Shown one piece after another: positions 7,484 to 16,513 of a DNA stretch of 64,000 nt (positions within the stretch are counted from its first letter, which is position 1; each line of letters starts with the position of its first letter). The notes under the pieces were generated by a model. That model saw only the letters and a program-made list of their open reading frames with translations. It was not told where the DNA came from and did not search any database. The DNA lies in the NCBI RefSeq assembly GCF_001314325.1, contig NZ_CP009429.1, forward strand, positions 3,224,501 through 3,288,500. The letters are read 5' to 3'. Origin of the DNA: Sphingopyxis macrogoltabida. Its GTDB lineage: Bacteria; Pseudomonadota; Alphaproteobacteria; Sphingomonadales; Sphingomonadaceae. The translations under genes and the position numbers were made by a program.

Positions 7484-9175
7484 GTGCCGACGAATATCGA
7501 ACAGAAGCAGGCGCTCGACGCGCTTGTCACCGAAAGCTGGGAAGCCTTGCTCGAGCGCGATCCCTATACCGCCACGACCGCCGGCCGGAAGGTCACGGGG
7601 TTCGGCCGCGGCGACCTTGCCGAAGCCGAAGCTGTCGCGGCGGCGGCGCGGATCCGGCGCAAGCGTCTGGACAGCATCGATATTTCGGGGCTCGATCGCA
7701 CCGACCGGCTGACCGCCGCCTTCCTCGCCAACCTGCTCGACACCGAAATCGACGAACCGCAGCGCTGGTGGACGAGTTTCGGCATTGCGCCCTATTCCAG
7801 CCTGTTCCTGTCGATGGTCCCGCAAATGCTGTTCGCGCCGATCGACCTGACCGATCCCGCCGAGGCGGATCGTTACCTGAAGCTGGCCGGGGATTTCGCC
7901 GATCTGGTCGAGGCGCTGCGCGAACGTGTCGAGGCACAGGCCGGGCGCGGCTGGCGGCTGCCCAAGCCCGCGCTTCCAGGTGCCCGCCGCGCGCTCGAAG
8001 GCAATGGTTCGATGGCGGTCACCGCCATCCTTCCCGCCGACGACCGCGCAGTGAGCGAAGAGACGCGCACGGCGATCGCGACACTTGTCGACGAACGGCT
8101 CAAACCCGCCTTCGCCCGCCTGATCGACATGATCGGTCCCGATTATGAAGCCGCGGCGCCCGAAGCCGCAGGCATGATGCACCAGCCGGGCGGCGCCGAC
8201 GCCTATCGCCTGTGGCTGCGCTATCATCTTGGCGCCGACATCGACCCTGCCGACCTCCACCAGACCGGCCTCGACGAAGTCGCCGCGCTGGCCGCCGAGA
8301 TGGAACGCGTGCGGGTCGCGCAGTTCGGCCACAACGGCGACGAAGCCTCGTTCCACGAATTGCTGGCGCGCGATCCGAAAGCGAAAGCGCCATCGGCCGA
8401 GGCGCTGGAAGCAACCTATAACCGCCATCTCGATCGCATGGCGCCGGTGTTCGCACGCATGTTCCGCAAGGCGCCGCTCGCCAAAGGCATTGTGAAGCGC
8501 CTGCCCGCCGAGCTCGAGGCGGGAATGACCTTCGGCTATTATTCGCAGCCGAAGGAGATCGGCGCCGACGGCATCTATTATTACAGCGGCAACGGGATTC
8601 CCGAGCGGATGCAGATGAATGCCGCGGCGCTTATCTTTCACGAGTTGGTTCCCGGCCACCATGTCCATCTTTCGCGCCAGCAGGAGAATGAGGCGCTTCC
8701 CGAAATCCGCCGCAACCTGCTGATCTCGACCGCCTTCAACGAAGGCTGGGCCGAATATGCGTCGGGGCTCGGCGAGGAAGCGGGTCTCTTCGACAATCCT
8801 TATGATTATTACGGCTTCCTGTCGCACCAGCGGTTCGTGTCGCAGCGGCTCGTCGTCGATACCGGGCTCAACGCGCTCGGCTGGACGCTCGATCAGGCGC
8901 ACGCCTATATGAGCGCCAACACGCTCGAAAAGCCCGAGCAGGTAACGAGCGACATCTTGCGCTATGCCACCGACCTGCCCGGGCAGGCGCTCTGCTATCG
9001 CTGGGGCTGCCTGAAGTTCCGCGAATTGCGTGCCAGGGCCGAAGCCGCGCTGGGGCCGAAGTTCGACCTCGCCGATTTCCACGAGGCGATCCTCGATCAG
9101 GGGGCGCTGCCGATCCCGGTGCTCGAACAAAGCCTCGACGAATGGGCGCGCGAACGCGCTGGCGTCGCGGCTTGA
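7484..9175 (+). CDS. DUF885 family protein, probable zinc metallopeptidase
   Basis: A protein of about 563 residues typical of DUF885. The gluzincin-like motif HELVPGHH and the downstream FNEGWAEY supply likely zinc ligands and the catalytic Glu. No signal peptide is seen, so it is probably cytoplasmic. The start is GTG 7484, nine bases after GGGAG; the in-frame ATG at 7475 abuts that same site and is less likely. The S9 peptidase follows after 17 bases, so the two form an operon under operator copy B. Together they would degrade a peptide or peptide-like compound. The substrate is not known for this family member. Confidence 0.87.
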   Translation: MPTNIEQKQALDALVTESWEALLERDPYTATTAGRKVTGFGRGDLAEAEAVAAAARIRRKRLDSIDISGLDRTDRLTAAFLANLLDTEIDEPQRWWTSFGIAPYSSLFLSMVPQMLFAPIDLTDPAEADRYLKLAGDFADLVEALRERVEAQAGRGWRLPKPALPGARRALEGNGSMAVTAILPADDRAVSEETRTAIATLVDERLKPAFARLIDMIGPDYEAAAPEAAGMMHQPGGADAYRLWLRYHLGADIDPADLHQTGLDEVAALAAEMERVRVAQFGHNGDEASFHELLARDPKAKAPSAEALEATYNRHLDRMAPVFARMFRKAPLAKGIVKRLPAELEAGMTFGYYSQPKEIGADGIYYYSGNGIPERMQMNAAALIFHELVPGHHVHLSRQQENEALPEIRRNLLISTAFNEGWAEYASGLGEEAGLFDNPYDYYGFLSHQRFVSQRLVVDTGLNALGWTLDQAHAYMSANTLEKPEQVTSDILRYATDLPGQALCYRWGCLKFRELRARAEAALGPKFDLADFHEAILDQGALPIPVLEQSLDEWARERAGVAA

Positions 9176-9192
9176 ACGAAGGAACAACGAAC

Positions 9193-11259
9193 ATGACCGA
9201 CACAGTTTTGCCGCCGGCTGTCCGCATCGCCTATCCCGACACCGCAAGCCGCCCCGAAAGCGTCGCCTTCGGCGCTGTCCGCTATGACGATCCGTTCCGC
9301 TGGCTTGAGGAGGACACCGACCCCGGAGTGGTGGAATGGCAGCGGGCGCAAGACGACCTCGCACAAGCGCATCTCGCCGCCCTCCCGGCCTTCGGGACCT
9401 TCGTCGAACGGCTGCAGGCGATCGGCGAAACCGACGATGTGACGGTGCCGATGTTCGCGGGCGGGCGCTGGTTCCGGCGCCATGTGCCCGAGGATCGGGA
9501 TCTCGCGGTGGTCGAGGTCAGCGCAGGGCCCGGCGAACCCGGCCGACGCATCGTCGATCTCAACGCGATGCGGACCGACGAACCGCTGCATCTTGCCGGG
9601 TTTCACCCCTCGCCCGACGGCCGCAAAGCGATCTTCGCGTGGACAGCGGGCGGCCGCGAAGAGCCCGATGTCCGCGTCATCGACATCGACACCGGCGCGA
9701 CCCTCGTCGACGGCCTGCCCCACCGCAAACCGCAGAACTTCGCCTGGCTGCCTGACGGCAGCGGCTTCCTCTATCTCGCGCTCGACGCCGCGATTGCCGG
9801 CGAACCGGGTCTCCGGCGCCTCCTGCTGGACGCGCCGTCGCAGGCGCCGGCCGAAGATGTCGTCCTCGACCATCCCGTCGTGCGGCCGATCCTGTGCGCC
9901 GACCGCCGCCATATCGTGCTGGCGCTCGACCACCTCGCGCCGCGGCTCGACTATATCCTCGATACGCAGGGTGACGCGGGTTGGCAGCCCTTCCTGAAGG
10001 GTATCCCCGGCATCTTCCGCGGCGACATCCTCGGCGACAATTTCCTCGCGATCACCGACGACGGCGCCCCGCGCGGCCGGCTCGTCGCGATCCCGCTGGC
10101 AACGCCGGCCGATCGCGAAACGTGGCAGGAGATCGTCCCCGCGTCGGACAATGTGCTGGCGTTCGTGCTCGTGACGGGCGGTCGCGCCGTCCTCCTCGAA
10201 TGGGTCGACACCTATTCGCGCCTCCGCGTGATCGACAAAGAAGGAGAGATCGAAGGCGAAATCGCCCTCCCCGGCCGCGGCATGGTCAACAGCTTCGGCG
10301 CCAATATGGTGCTGCCGACGATGCTCGACCCGATCGCGCGCGCCGCCGAAGGCGAAATCCTGTTCGTCTTCTCCGCCTTCGATCGGGCGCCCGCGCTCTA
10401 CAGCGCGAACCTCGCGACACGTGAAACCAAAAAGCTGGGCGAACCGAAATACCGGCTCGACGTGCAGGTCCGCGACCTCGATTGCCGCAGTGCCGACGGC
10501 GCGCGCGTCCTCTATCATGTCGTCGCGCGGTCGGACCTCGACCTCTCGAAGCCACAGCCGACGGTGATTACCGGTTATGGCGGCTTTAATGTGACGGTCG
10601 CGCCGGGCTGGCTCGGAACCCAGTGGGCAGCGTGGATCGAAGCCGGCGGCGTCGTCGCGCTCGCGCATCTGCGCGGCGGCGGCGAGCATGGTACGCCGTG
10701 GTTCGAGCAGGGGCGGATGAAGCTCAAGCAGAACAGCTTCAACGACGTTCACGCGATCGCCGGGGATCTGATTGCGCGCGGTATCACCGCGCCCGCACGC
10801 CTCGGCGTCACCGGCGGTTCGAACGGCGGCGTCATGGCGTCGGCGGTCGCGGTGCAGCGTCCGGATCTCTATCGCGCCAGCATCCCCGTCGTCCCGATCA
10901 CCGACGTCCTCGCCCGCGTGCGCGACCCGGTCACGATGGTCTCCTCGCTCGATTATGGCGACCCTGCCGACCCGGAGATGGCGGAAGCGATCCATCGCTG
11001 GTCGCCATATCAGAATGTCCGCGATGGTCTTTCCTACCCGGCACTGCTGATCGACTGCGGCGCGAACGATCCGCGCTGCCCGCCCTGGCACGGCCGCAAG
11101 TTCGCGGCGCGCGTCCAGCAGGCTTCGATCGGCGACTTGCCGATCCTGCTCCGGGTCCGCGCCGACGCCGGGCACGGCTCGGTCGGCAAGGCGCAGAAGG
11201 TCCGCGTGTCGGCAGACAACCTCGCCTTCTTCGCCCACCAGCTCGGACTCGAAGAATAG
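9193..11259 (+). CDS. S9A prolyl-oligopeptidase-type serine peptidase (second copy)
   Basis: A 688-residue paralogue of the peptidase at 1189-3222, with a propeller followed by a hydrolase domain. The catalytic residues are visible as Ser543 (GGSNGG), Asp626 (GAND) and His661 (AGHG). No signal peptide is present. The start is ATG 9193, preceded by GAAGGA; upstream in-frame codons overlap the DUF885 coding end. It belongs to the DUF885 operon. Two diverged copies in one island suggest a split of specificity, either two bonds in one ligand or two related ligands. Confidence 0.91.
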   Translation: MTDTVLPPAVRIAYPDTASRPESVAFGAVRYDDPFRWLEEDTDPGVVEWQRAQDDLAQAHLAALPAFGTFVERLQAIGETDDVTVPMFAGGRWFRRHVPEDRDLAVVEVSAGPGEPGRRIVDLNAMRTDEPLHLAGFHPSPDGRKAIFAWTAGGREEPDVRVIDIDTGATLVDGLPHRKPQNFAWLPDGSGFLYLALDAAIAGEPGLRRLLLDAPSQAPAEDVVLDHPVVRPILCADRRHIVLALDHLAPRLDYILDTQGDAGWQPFLKGIPGIFRGDILGDNFLAITDDGAPRGRLVAIPLATPADRETWQEIVPASDNVLAFVLVTGGRAVLLEWVDTYSRLRVIDKEGEIEGEIALPGRGMVNSFGANMVLPTMLDPIARAAEGEILFVFSAFDRAPALYSANLATRETKKLGEPKYRLDVQVRDLDCRSADGARVLYHVVARSDLDLSKPQPTVITGYGGFNVTVAPGWLGTQWAAWIEAGGVVALAHLRGGGEHGTPWFEQGRMKLKQNSFNDVHAIAGDLIARGITAPARLGVTGGSNGGVMASAVAVQRPDLYRASIPVVPITDVLARVRDPVTMVSSLDYGDPADPEMAEAIHRWSPYQNVRDGLSYPALLIDCGANDPRCPPWHGRKFAARVQQASIGDLPILLRVRADAGHGSVGKAQKVRVSADNLAFFAHQLGLEE

Positions 11260-11292
11260 CGCGCTTCTAAACGCCGATTCCGCCGATCTCCG

Positions 11293-11318
11293 AACAGTTT
11301 TGCACGTTCGCCTAAGCG
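11293..11318 (+). promoter_or_regulatory. Island operator copy C, upstream of the second TonB receptor
   Basis: AACAGTTTTGCACG followed by TTCGCCTAAG; the core 17-mer is 11300-11316, 93 bases before the receptor start. An AGATTA/GATTAG -10-like stretch lies 16-17 bases past the right half. A second -10 candidate, GATAAT, lies at 11379-11384. Confidence 0.55.
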
Positions 11319-11409
11319 ATGGTGCCGGTCGAAGATTAGCTTGCGACCAAAGCTCGGAAACCGGGCGGTCGACCGTTCGATAATGACAGAAATATTGGGG
11401 AGTATTTTA

Positions 11410-13539
11410 ATGACCAAGTGGATCGCAGCCTTGATGGCGGGCACAGCTCTGCTTCCGGTAGCCGCCTATGCGCAGGACACCGTCAGCGGCGTCGCCGAAA
11501 GCACCGACAGCCTGCCGGGCGACATCATCGTCACCGCGCAGCGTTACAAGCAGCGGCTGCAGGATGTTCCGCTGTCGGTCAGCGCGGTGAGTGGCGACGA
11601 GCTTGCAGCTCGCGGGACGACCGACCTCAAGGACCTGCAATATTCGGTCCCGGGCTTTTCGACCTATGAAACCGGCGCCGGCCGCTCGACCGTCCAGCTC
11701 CGCGGCATCGCGACCACGATCGGTTCGTCGACGGTGGGCGTCTATTTTGACGAAACCCCTCTCGCGCTCGATACGATCAGCGACGGATTCAATGTCCGGA
11801 TGCTCGACCTCGAACGCGTCGAGGTCCTGCGCGGCCCGCAAGCGACGCTTTATGGACAGGGGTCGATGGGCGGAACGATCCGCTATATTCCGGCGGCGCC
11901 GCGGCTCGACGCGGTGAGCGGGTCGTTCAACGGCGAATATTCGACGACGCGTTATGGCGCCGACAATTACAAGGCCGTCGGTGTCCTCAACCTGCCGCTC
12001 ACCACCGACGTCGCGGGCATCCGCCTGGTCGCCGGTTACGAACGCATCGGCGGGTTCATCGACAATGTCACGACCGGCGAAAACAACGTAAACTCGGCGG
12101 ATATCTATACAGTGCGCGGCAGCTTCCTGTTGCAGCCGACCGACCGTTTCTCGCTGTCGCTGATGGGCCTCTACCAAAAAATCGATCAGGCCAATCAGGA
12201 CAATGGCCGCAATTATCAAACGAGCGCCGTCCTCCCCTCACCGCTACGCGATCGCTACACGCTCGTTCAGGGCAAGATCGGCTATGATCTCGATTTCGCC
12301 GAACTCACCACTTCGGCAAGCTGGATCGACCGGCGCAATGTGACACAATTCGATATTTCGGACGCCTTCGTCCCCGTCCTCGTGGGCGGTTTCGGCCTGC
12401 CGCCCGGCTTCATCGACCAGATCGGGATCGTCGCGACGACCGACTATGAAATCTTCAACAGCGAAATACGGCTGGCATCGCAGAGCGACGGGCCGCTCGG
12501 CTGGCAGTTCGGGGCGTCGTACAACAGCACGAACATTCACCAATATGGCGGGACGTTCACCGCGCCCGGCTCGCTCCCCTTTGCGATCATCGCCAGCGAC
12601 GATTTCCGCGAGAACAAGGCCTTCACCCTTTACGGCGAGGCGAATTACGCCTTTACACCGCAATTGAAGGCCATCGTCGGGGTGCGCTATTATCGCGAAC
12701 ACAAGCAGCGCGACGTGCGCAGCACCAACTTCGGCCTCACGACGACCGATACCGGCGACGCGACGTTCGAAACGGTCAATCCGCGCGTCAACGTCAGCTA
12801 TGAATTCACGCCCAACTCGATGGTCTATGCCAATGTCGCGAAGGGCTTTCGCAGCGGCGGCTTCAACCAGACCTCGGCTGGCGGCGGCATCATCGACGTT
12901 CCCCCGTCGTACGAGCCCGACAAGATCTGGACCTATGAACTGGGCACCAAGCATCAGTTGTTCGGGAACAAGCTGATCCTCGACGCCAGCGTCTATCGCA
13001 GCCTATGGTCGGACGTGCAGTCGAACAATTTCGCTCCCGGCGGCGTGGTCATCATCATCAACAATTCGGGGCATGTGTCGGGCTGGGGCGTCGACCTTTC
13101 GGCGACCGTGCGCCCGGTGCGGGACCTGACGCTGTCCGCAACCTATGGCTGGAACAACCTGAAGTTCGACGAAGCGACCGCCGACAAGGCGCCCGGCGAT
13201 CCGGTCGACGCGGCGGTACGCAACAGCTGGTCGGCTTCGTTCGACTATCGCCCGCAGCTTTCGGACAATGTCACCGGCATCTTCCGCGTCGATTACCAGC
13301 ATGCCGGCAAGGGCCAGTTCACCCTCCGCAATCAGCCGGTCCCGGTAATCGAACGGCCGCGCCGCGACATCGTCAATCTGCGCGTCGGCGTGGCCGCAGG
13401 CCCGGTCGAGGTCGCGCTGTTCGCGAACAACCTGTTCGACGAGGATGCGCCGGTCATCATCGGCCCCTTCTCGCTCTTCTCCGAAAATGTCGAACAGCGT
13501 CCGCGCGTGATCGGAATCAGCGCGAGCGGGCGATTCTGA
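11410..13539 (+). CDS. TonB-dependent receptor (second copy, complete)
   Basis: A 709-residue outer-membrane receptor. It has a signal peptide ending in AAYA-Q near residue 21, a TonB-box-like DIIVTAQ, a plug domain with VEVLRGPQATLYGQGSMGG, and a 22-strand-type barrel ending in Phe (ASGRF). The start is ATG 11410 with GGGGAG seven bases upstream; the earlier in-frame Met codons lack such a site. It is a paralogue of the cut receptor at 1-1144. Operator copy C precedes it and an MFS transporter follows. Together these suggest that it brings in the compound that the island peptidases cleave. Confidence 0.95.
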   Translation: MTKWIAALMAGTALLPVAAYAQDTVSGVAESTDSLPGDIIVTAQRYKQRLQDVPLSVSAVSGDELAARGTTDLKDLQYSVPGFSTYETGAGRSTVQLRGIATTIGSSTVGVYFDETPLALDTISDGFNVRMLDLERVEVLRGPQATLYGQGSMGGTIRYIPAAPRLDAVSGSFNGEYSTTRYGADNYKAVGVLNLPLTTDVAGIRLVAGYERIGGFIDNVTTGENNVNSADIYTVRGSFLLQPTDRFSLSLMGLYQKIDQANQDNGRNYQTSAVLPSPLRDRYTLVQGKIGYDLDFAELTTSASWIDRRNVTQFDISDAFVPVLVGGFGLPPGFIDQIGIVATTDYEIFNSEIRLASQSDGPLGWQFGASYNSTNIHQYGGTFTAPGSLPFAIIASDDFRENKAFTLYGEANYAFTPQLKAIVGVRYYREHKQRDVRSTNFGLTTTDTGDATFETVNPRVNVSYEFTPNSMVYANVAKGFRSGGFNQTSAGGGIIDVPPSYEPDKIWTYELGTKHQLFGNKLILDASVYRSLWSDVQSNNFAPGGVVIIINNSGHVSGWGVDLSATVRPVRDLTLSATYGWNNLKFDEATADKAPGDPVDAAVRNSWSASFDYRPQLSDNVTGIFRVDYQHAGKGQFTLRNQPVPVIERPRRDIVNLRVGVAAGPVEVALFANNLFDEDAPVIIGPFSLFSENVEQRPRVIGISASGRF

Positions 13540-13634
13540 ACAGGGATAATGTCATCCGGCATCGGTTCCCCACCACACGGACCCGCTGCATCTGCTAAAG
13601 CTGGACGAGCACAGACGATGAGGAAGGCGAAGGC

Positions 13635-13685
13635 ATGAAGCAGTCGGCGAGCGATGCGGATACGTGGGGCAAACTCTCGTCATGA
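13635..13685 (+). other. Possible 16-codon leader ORF ahead of the MFS gene
   Basis: ATG 13635 has a strong AGGAAGG site seven bases upstream and reads MKQSASDADTWGKLSS. Its TGA at 13683-13685 overlaps the MFS start as ATGA. The MFS ATG itself has no good ribosome site. This looks like a short upstream reading frame that delivers ribosomes to the transporter start by coupling. Whether the peptide has a function is unknown. Confidence 0.4.
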
Positions 13686-15040
13686 CCGGTTTGGCTCACT
13701 CCGAAATGCCCGCCGCCACAAAAGCCGGCGATCATGCGGACGGCGCGGGGGCGAAAGCGCCCGCGTCGGCATGGTATGCGCTCGCGATCCTGATCGGCAC
13801 CACCCTGTTCGCCTTCGTCGACCGGCAGATCATCAACCTGATCGCACCGTCGTTGCAACGCGATCTCAATATCAGCGACCTGCAACTCGGCATGTTGCAA
13901 GGCCTTGGCTTCGCCTTCTTCGCCAGCCTCGCCGCCTATCCGATCGGCTGGCTTTCCGATCGCTTCGGTCGCCGCCTCGTCCTCGGCTGCTGCATCATGG
14001 TCTGGTCGATCTCGACCGCAGCCTGCGCATTCCAGACAAGTTTCACGGGGATTTTCGCGGCCGCAGCAGGCATTGCGATCGGCGAGGCGGCGCTGACCCC
14101 GGTCATCTTCTCGATGCTGCCCGACCTGTTCCCCGAACGCCAGCGCAACACCGCCAATTTCATCTTCTTCGCCGTCGCCCTGCTGGGCGCCGCGCTGGGC
14201 CTCGCGCTGGGCGGCGTGACGCTGGACCTGCTCGAGACGAACCACGGCTCCCTGCCGGCGTTCTTTGCGAGCATGGATAGCTGGCGGGTCGCGCTGATCC
14301 TTGTCGCCGCCCCCGGACCGCTCTTTGTCCTGCTGCTGTCGACGATCCGGATGACGAGCAATTCAGGCCGCGTCGCTGCGGAGGGCGAACCCGCCCTGAA
14401 CAATATCCTGCCCTTCCTCCGCGAGCACTGGCGCGCGATCGCATGTATTTACGGCGCCATCTTTGCCTACAGCCTCCCGCTTGGCGCGGTGGGTGCCTGG
14501 TTGCCCGTCGCGATGCCGCGTGCCTTCGAGGGGATCGATGCGGCGTCGGTCGGCGTCCAGCTCGGAATCGCGATGGGGGTGGGCTCGATCGCCGGCCTGA
14601 TCATGGCGCCGATCGGCATCAAGCTGCTGCGCGGCGACGCCGACCTCAAGCCCCTGCGGACAGCCCGCTTCTATCTGACGGTTGCCAGCCTGCCGACCCT
14701 GTTCATCCTGTTCGCTTGGCAGCCGTGGCAAATCTATGCCGCGGTCGGCGTCCAGGTCGCACTGCTACTCGCGACGGGCGCGCTGATGCCCGGTGTCTTG
14801 CAGCAACTGTCGCCGCCCCACCTGCGCTCGCGCCTGCTGTCGCTGCTCGGCATCTCCGGCGCGATCGCGACCGGCCTCGCCCCGATGATCGTCGGTGCCA
14901 TGTCGGGCCTGCTCGATCCCGATCGGGGGCTGCTGACCGCCATGGTCCTCGTCGGCCTGCCGGCATGGATCGTGGCCGCGATCCTTATGTCGATGGCGCG
15001 TCGTCCGTTCGTCACGACGATCGCTGCGATCCGCGGCTGA
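13682..15040 (+). CDS. MFS transporter, spinster-like
   Basis: A 452-residue transporter of about 12 membrane segments. The first-loop motif GWLSDRFGRR and FVDRQIINLIAPSLQ in the first segment are typical of spinster-type MFS proteins found next to TonB receptors in sphingomonads. The start is taken as ATG 13682, which overlaps the stop of a 16-codon leader; GTG 13664 in the same frame is an alternative. It follows the second receptor by 142 bases and may be cotranscribed with it. A sensible role is inner-membrane transport of the ligand or of its breakdown product, but the direction cannot be read from sequence. Confidence 0.88.
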   Translation: MTGLAHSEMPAATKAGDHADGAGAKAPASAWYALAILIGTTLFAFVDRQIINLIAPSLQRDLNISDLQLGMLQGLGFAFFASLAAYPIGWLSDRFGRRLVLGCCIMVWSISTAACAFQTSFTGIFAAAAGIAIGEAALTPVIFSMLPDLFPERQRNTANFIFFAVALLGAALGLALGGVTLDLLETNHGSLPAFFASMDSWRVALILVAAPGPLFVLLLSTIRMTSNSGRVAAEGEPALNNILPFLREHWRAIACIYGAIFAYSLPLGAVGAWLPVAMPRAFEGIDAASVGVQLGIAMGVGSIAGLIMAPIGIKLLRGDADLKPLRTARFYLTVASLPTLFILFAWQPWQIYAAVGVQVALLLATGALMPGVLQQLSPPHLRSRLLSLLGISGAIATGLAPMIVGAMSGLLDPDRGLLTAMVLVGLPAWIVAAILMSMARRPFVTTIAAIRG

Positions 15041-15080
15041 CTTCCCGCCGCTGGATTAGCGGACCGCGACGCACTCGCCG

Positions 15081-15100
15081 CGCACGGCTAACGCCGTGCG
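15081..15100. terminator. Perfect hairpin between the MFS and tRNA-Phe genes
   Basis: CGCACGGC and GCCGTGCG form an 8-bp stem around TAAC in the gap between two convergent transcripts. There is no T run on either side, so termination is only a suggestion. Confidence 0.35.
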
Positions 15101-15165
15101 TCGGCATTCGGGCCGCGGCGCCGCAAATGGCTGTCGGGCGTATTTTGCAGAGCGGGAGTAAAAGA

Positions 15166-15241
15166 TGGTGCCCGGGGACGGGATCGAACCGCCGACACTG
15201 CGATTTTCAGTCGCATGCTCTACCAACTGAGCTACCCGGGC
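15166..15241 (-). tRNA. tRNA-Phe (GAA)
   Basis: The minus strand folds as a normal 76-base tRNA. The acceptor arm GCCCGGG pairs with CCCGGGC, the D arm contains AGCTCAGTTGGTAGAGC, and the anticodon loop CTGAAAA gives anticodon GAA. The T arm contains GGTTCGATCC, and the 3-prime CCA is encoded. No intron or odd base is seen. Confidence 0.97.
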
Positions 15242-15336
15242 AAGGCCGCTGCGGCCGGTCGGCCGCGCTGCGAGCGGCGGCTATAGGCAGGGCTTTCGAT
15301 CCTGTCCAGTGGCTTTGTGACCGCTTTTTTCGCCGG

Positions 15337-15531
15337 TCATCCCTCGTCGAAACGATCGTCGTCGGCGGTGCCGTCGGGCGGCTGGTCGACCGGCACGCGA
15401 TAGCCTTCACCGAACCAGGTCAGGAGGTCGCGGTCGCGGCAACCGCGGCTGCAGAAGGGCTTATATTCTTCGTCGCGCGGCGCCCCGCACAGCGGGCAAT
15501 TGCGGCGCTTCGTGCCGGCTTCACTGGGCAT
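15337..15531 (-). CDS. yacG: DNA gyrase inhibitor/zinc-binding protein YacG
   Basis: A 64-residue protein with four zinc cysteines (Cys12, Cys15, Cys27, Cys31) in CPLCG and FCSRGC, followed by DLLTWFGEGYRVP. This is the standard YacG pattern. In Escherichia coli YacG binds gyrase and inhibits its DNA binding. The start is ATG 15531 with AAAGGAG upstream. Its first 11 bases overlap the end of the RNase E/G-like gene, so the two are translationally coupled at the end of the infA operon. The acidic C-terminal tail is a common variation. Confidence 0.92.
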   Translation of the reverse strand: MPSEAGTKRRNCPLCGAPRDEEYKPFCSRGCRDRDLLTWFGEGYRVPVDQPPDGTADDDRFDEG

Positions 15532-16513
15532 GGCCCGCTCCTTTGATCGTGGCATCGCCGGCAAGTTCGACGCGCCGTCCGGTCCGTGTCTGCAACGCAT
15601 CGATCCACGCCGGGTTCGCCGCGATATGATCGATGACCGCCGGACGCGCAGTGATCCGGAGCATTCCCGTCCCGCCTGCACGTTCGGCCTGCCGGAGCAG
15701 CAGCGCGGCATCGGTCGCAACCGGATCGAGCCTTATCTGTTCGATAAGCGACGGCCGCTCGCGGCGGCGGATGATCTGCATGAGGCCGAAGCCGTTGACC
15801 GCCGTGCGCTCGAACGGTGGCGGCAGCGCCGCGTCGACAAGCGCGTCGATCGCAAGGCGTCCCGTCCGGTCAGGCAAGGACGGGAAATCGATCCCGATCG
15901 ACCCGCCGATATCGCAGCAGCGAATAACGGCGGCGGCCGCTTTCCCCCCGGTCTTGGCGAGCGCCAGCGCGTCGCCGTCGCCGTCGATGTCGATCAGCAC
16001 CATCGCCGGGGTTGCATCGACCCACAGCGCGCCGCCGGCAAACGGCCAGTGTCCGGCGCGAACGCGGTCGACAAGTTCCGACCAGCCCGCCTGTTCGAGC
16101 AGGTCGGGGCCGGTCGGCCGCACTTCGGTAACCGCAACACCGCTCGCCGCAATGCGCGCGCGCAGGTCCGGCCCGTCGGCTAGCGGCGTGTCCGGCTCCG
16201 CCAGCACCGCACGCGCCGGTTTGTCGCGGCCGCGTTCGCGAAGCGCCATGCGGGTGATTTCGACGACCAGCCGCGCGCCGGTCGACGTTGCGGGTGGCAC
16301 CGCGGCAAGCGTCGCCTGCGGTTCGCCGGGCCAGTCGAGCACGACGAGCGCGCCCTTGCCACCCCGTCCCGCCTCGACCAGCCGCGCCGCGACGACCGCG
16401 CCGACGCGCGGACCGTCGCCGTCGCGCTCGATGCGGGCTTGGATGATTTCGCCATCCTCGACGAGCGCGGCGCGTGCCTCGCCGATCCCGGCTTCGTACA
16501 GCCACTCAGCCAA
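15521..16513 (-). CDS. Ribonuclease E/G family protein, short form
   Basis: A protein of about 330 residues beginning [16 protein letters not shown]. It matches the short alphaproteobacterial ribonuclease G/E-like proteins found beside maf and yacG. The likely start is TTG 16513, because homologues begin at this point and a maf stop overlaps it by eight bases; upstream in-frame codons would read through maf. It has an S1-like N terminus (LVEDGEIIQARIERDGDG) and a DID motif (VLIDIDGDGDA) that in RNase E/G coordinates Mg. It lacks the long scaffold tail of RNase E. It probably processes RNA in the cytoplasm, but targets cannot be predicted. Confidence 0.85.
   Translation of the reverse strand: MAEWLYEAGIGEARAALVEDGEIIQARIERDGDGPRVGAVVAARLVEAGRGGKGALVVLDWPGEPQATLAAVPPATSTGARLVVEITRMALRERGRDKPARAVLAEPDTPLADGPDLRARIAASGVAVTEVRPTGPDLLEQAGWSELVDRVRAGHWPFAGGALWVDATPAMVLIDIDGDGDALALAKTGGKAAAAVIRCCDIGGSIGIDFPSLPDRTGRLAIDALVDAALPPPFERTAVNGFGLMQIIRRRERPSLIEQIRLDPVATDAALLLRQAERAGGTGMLRITARPAVIDHIAANPAWIDALQTRTGRRVELAGDATIKGAGHAQ

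Noticed and set aside
15308-15341. Hairpin with T run near the yacG stop as an intrinsic terminator
   Set aside because: The stem is only five base pairs and the T run is in the loop, so it is too weak to call.
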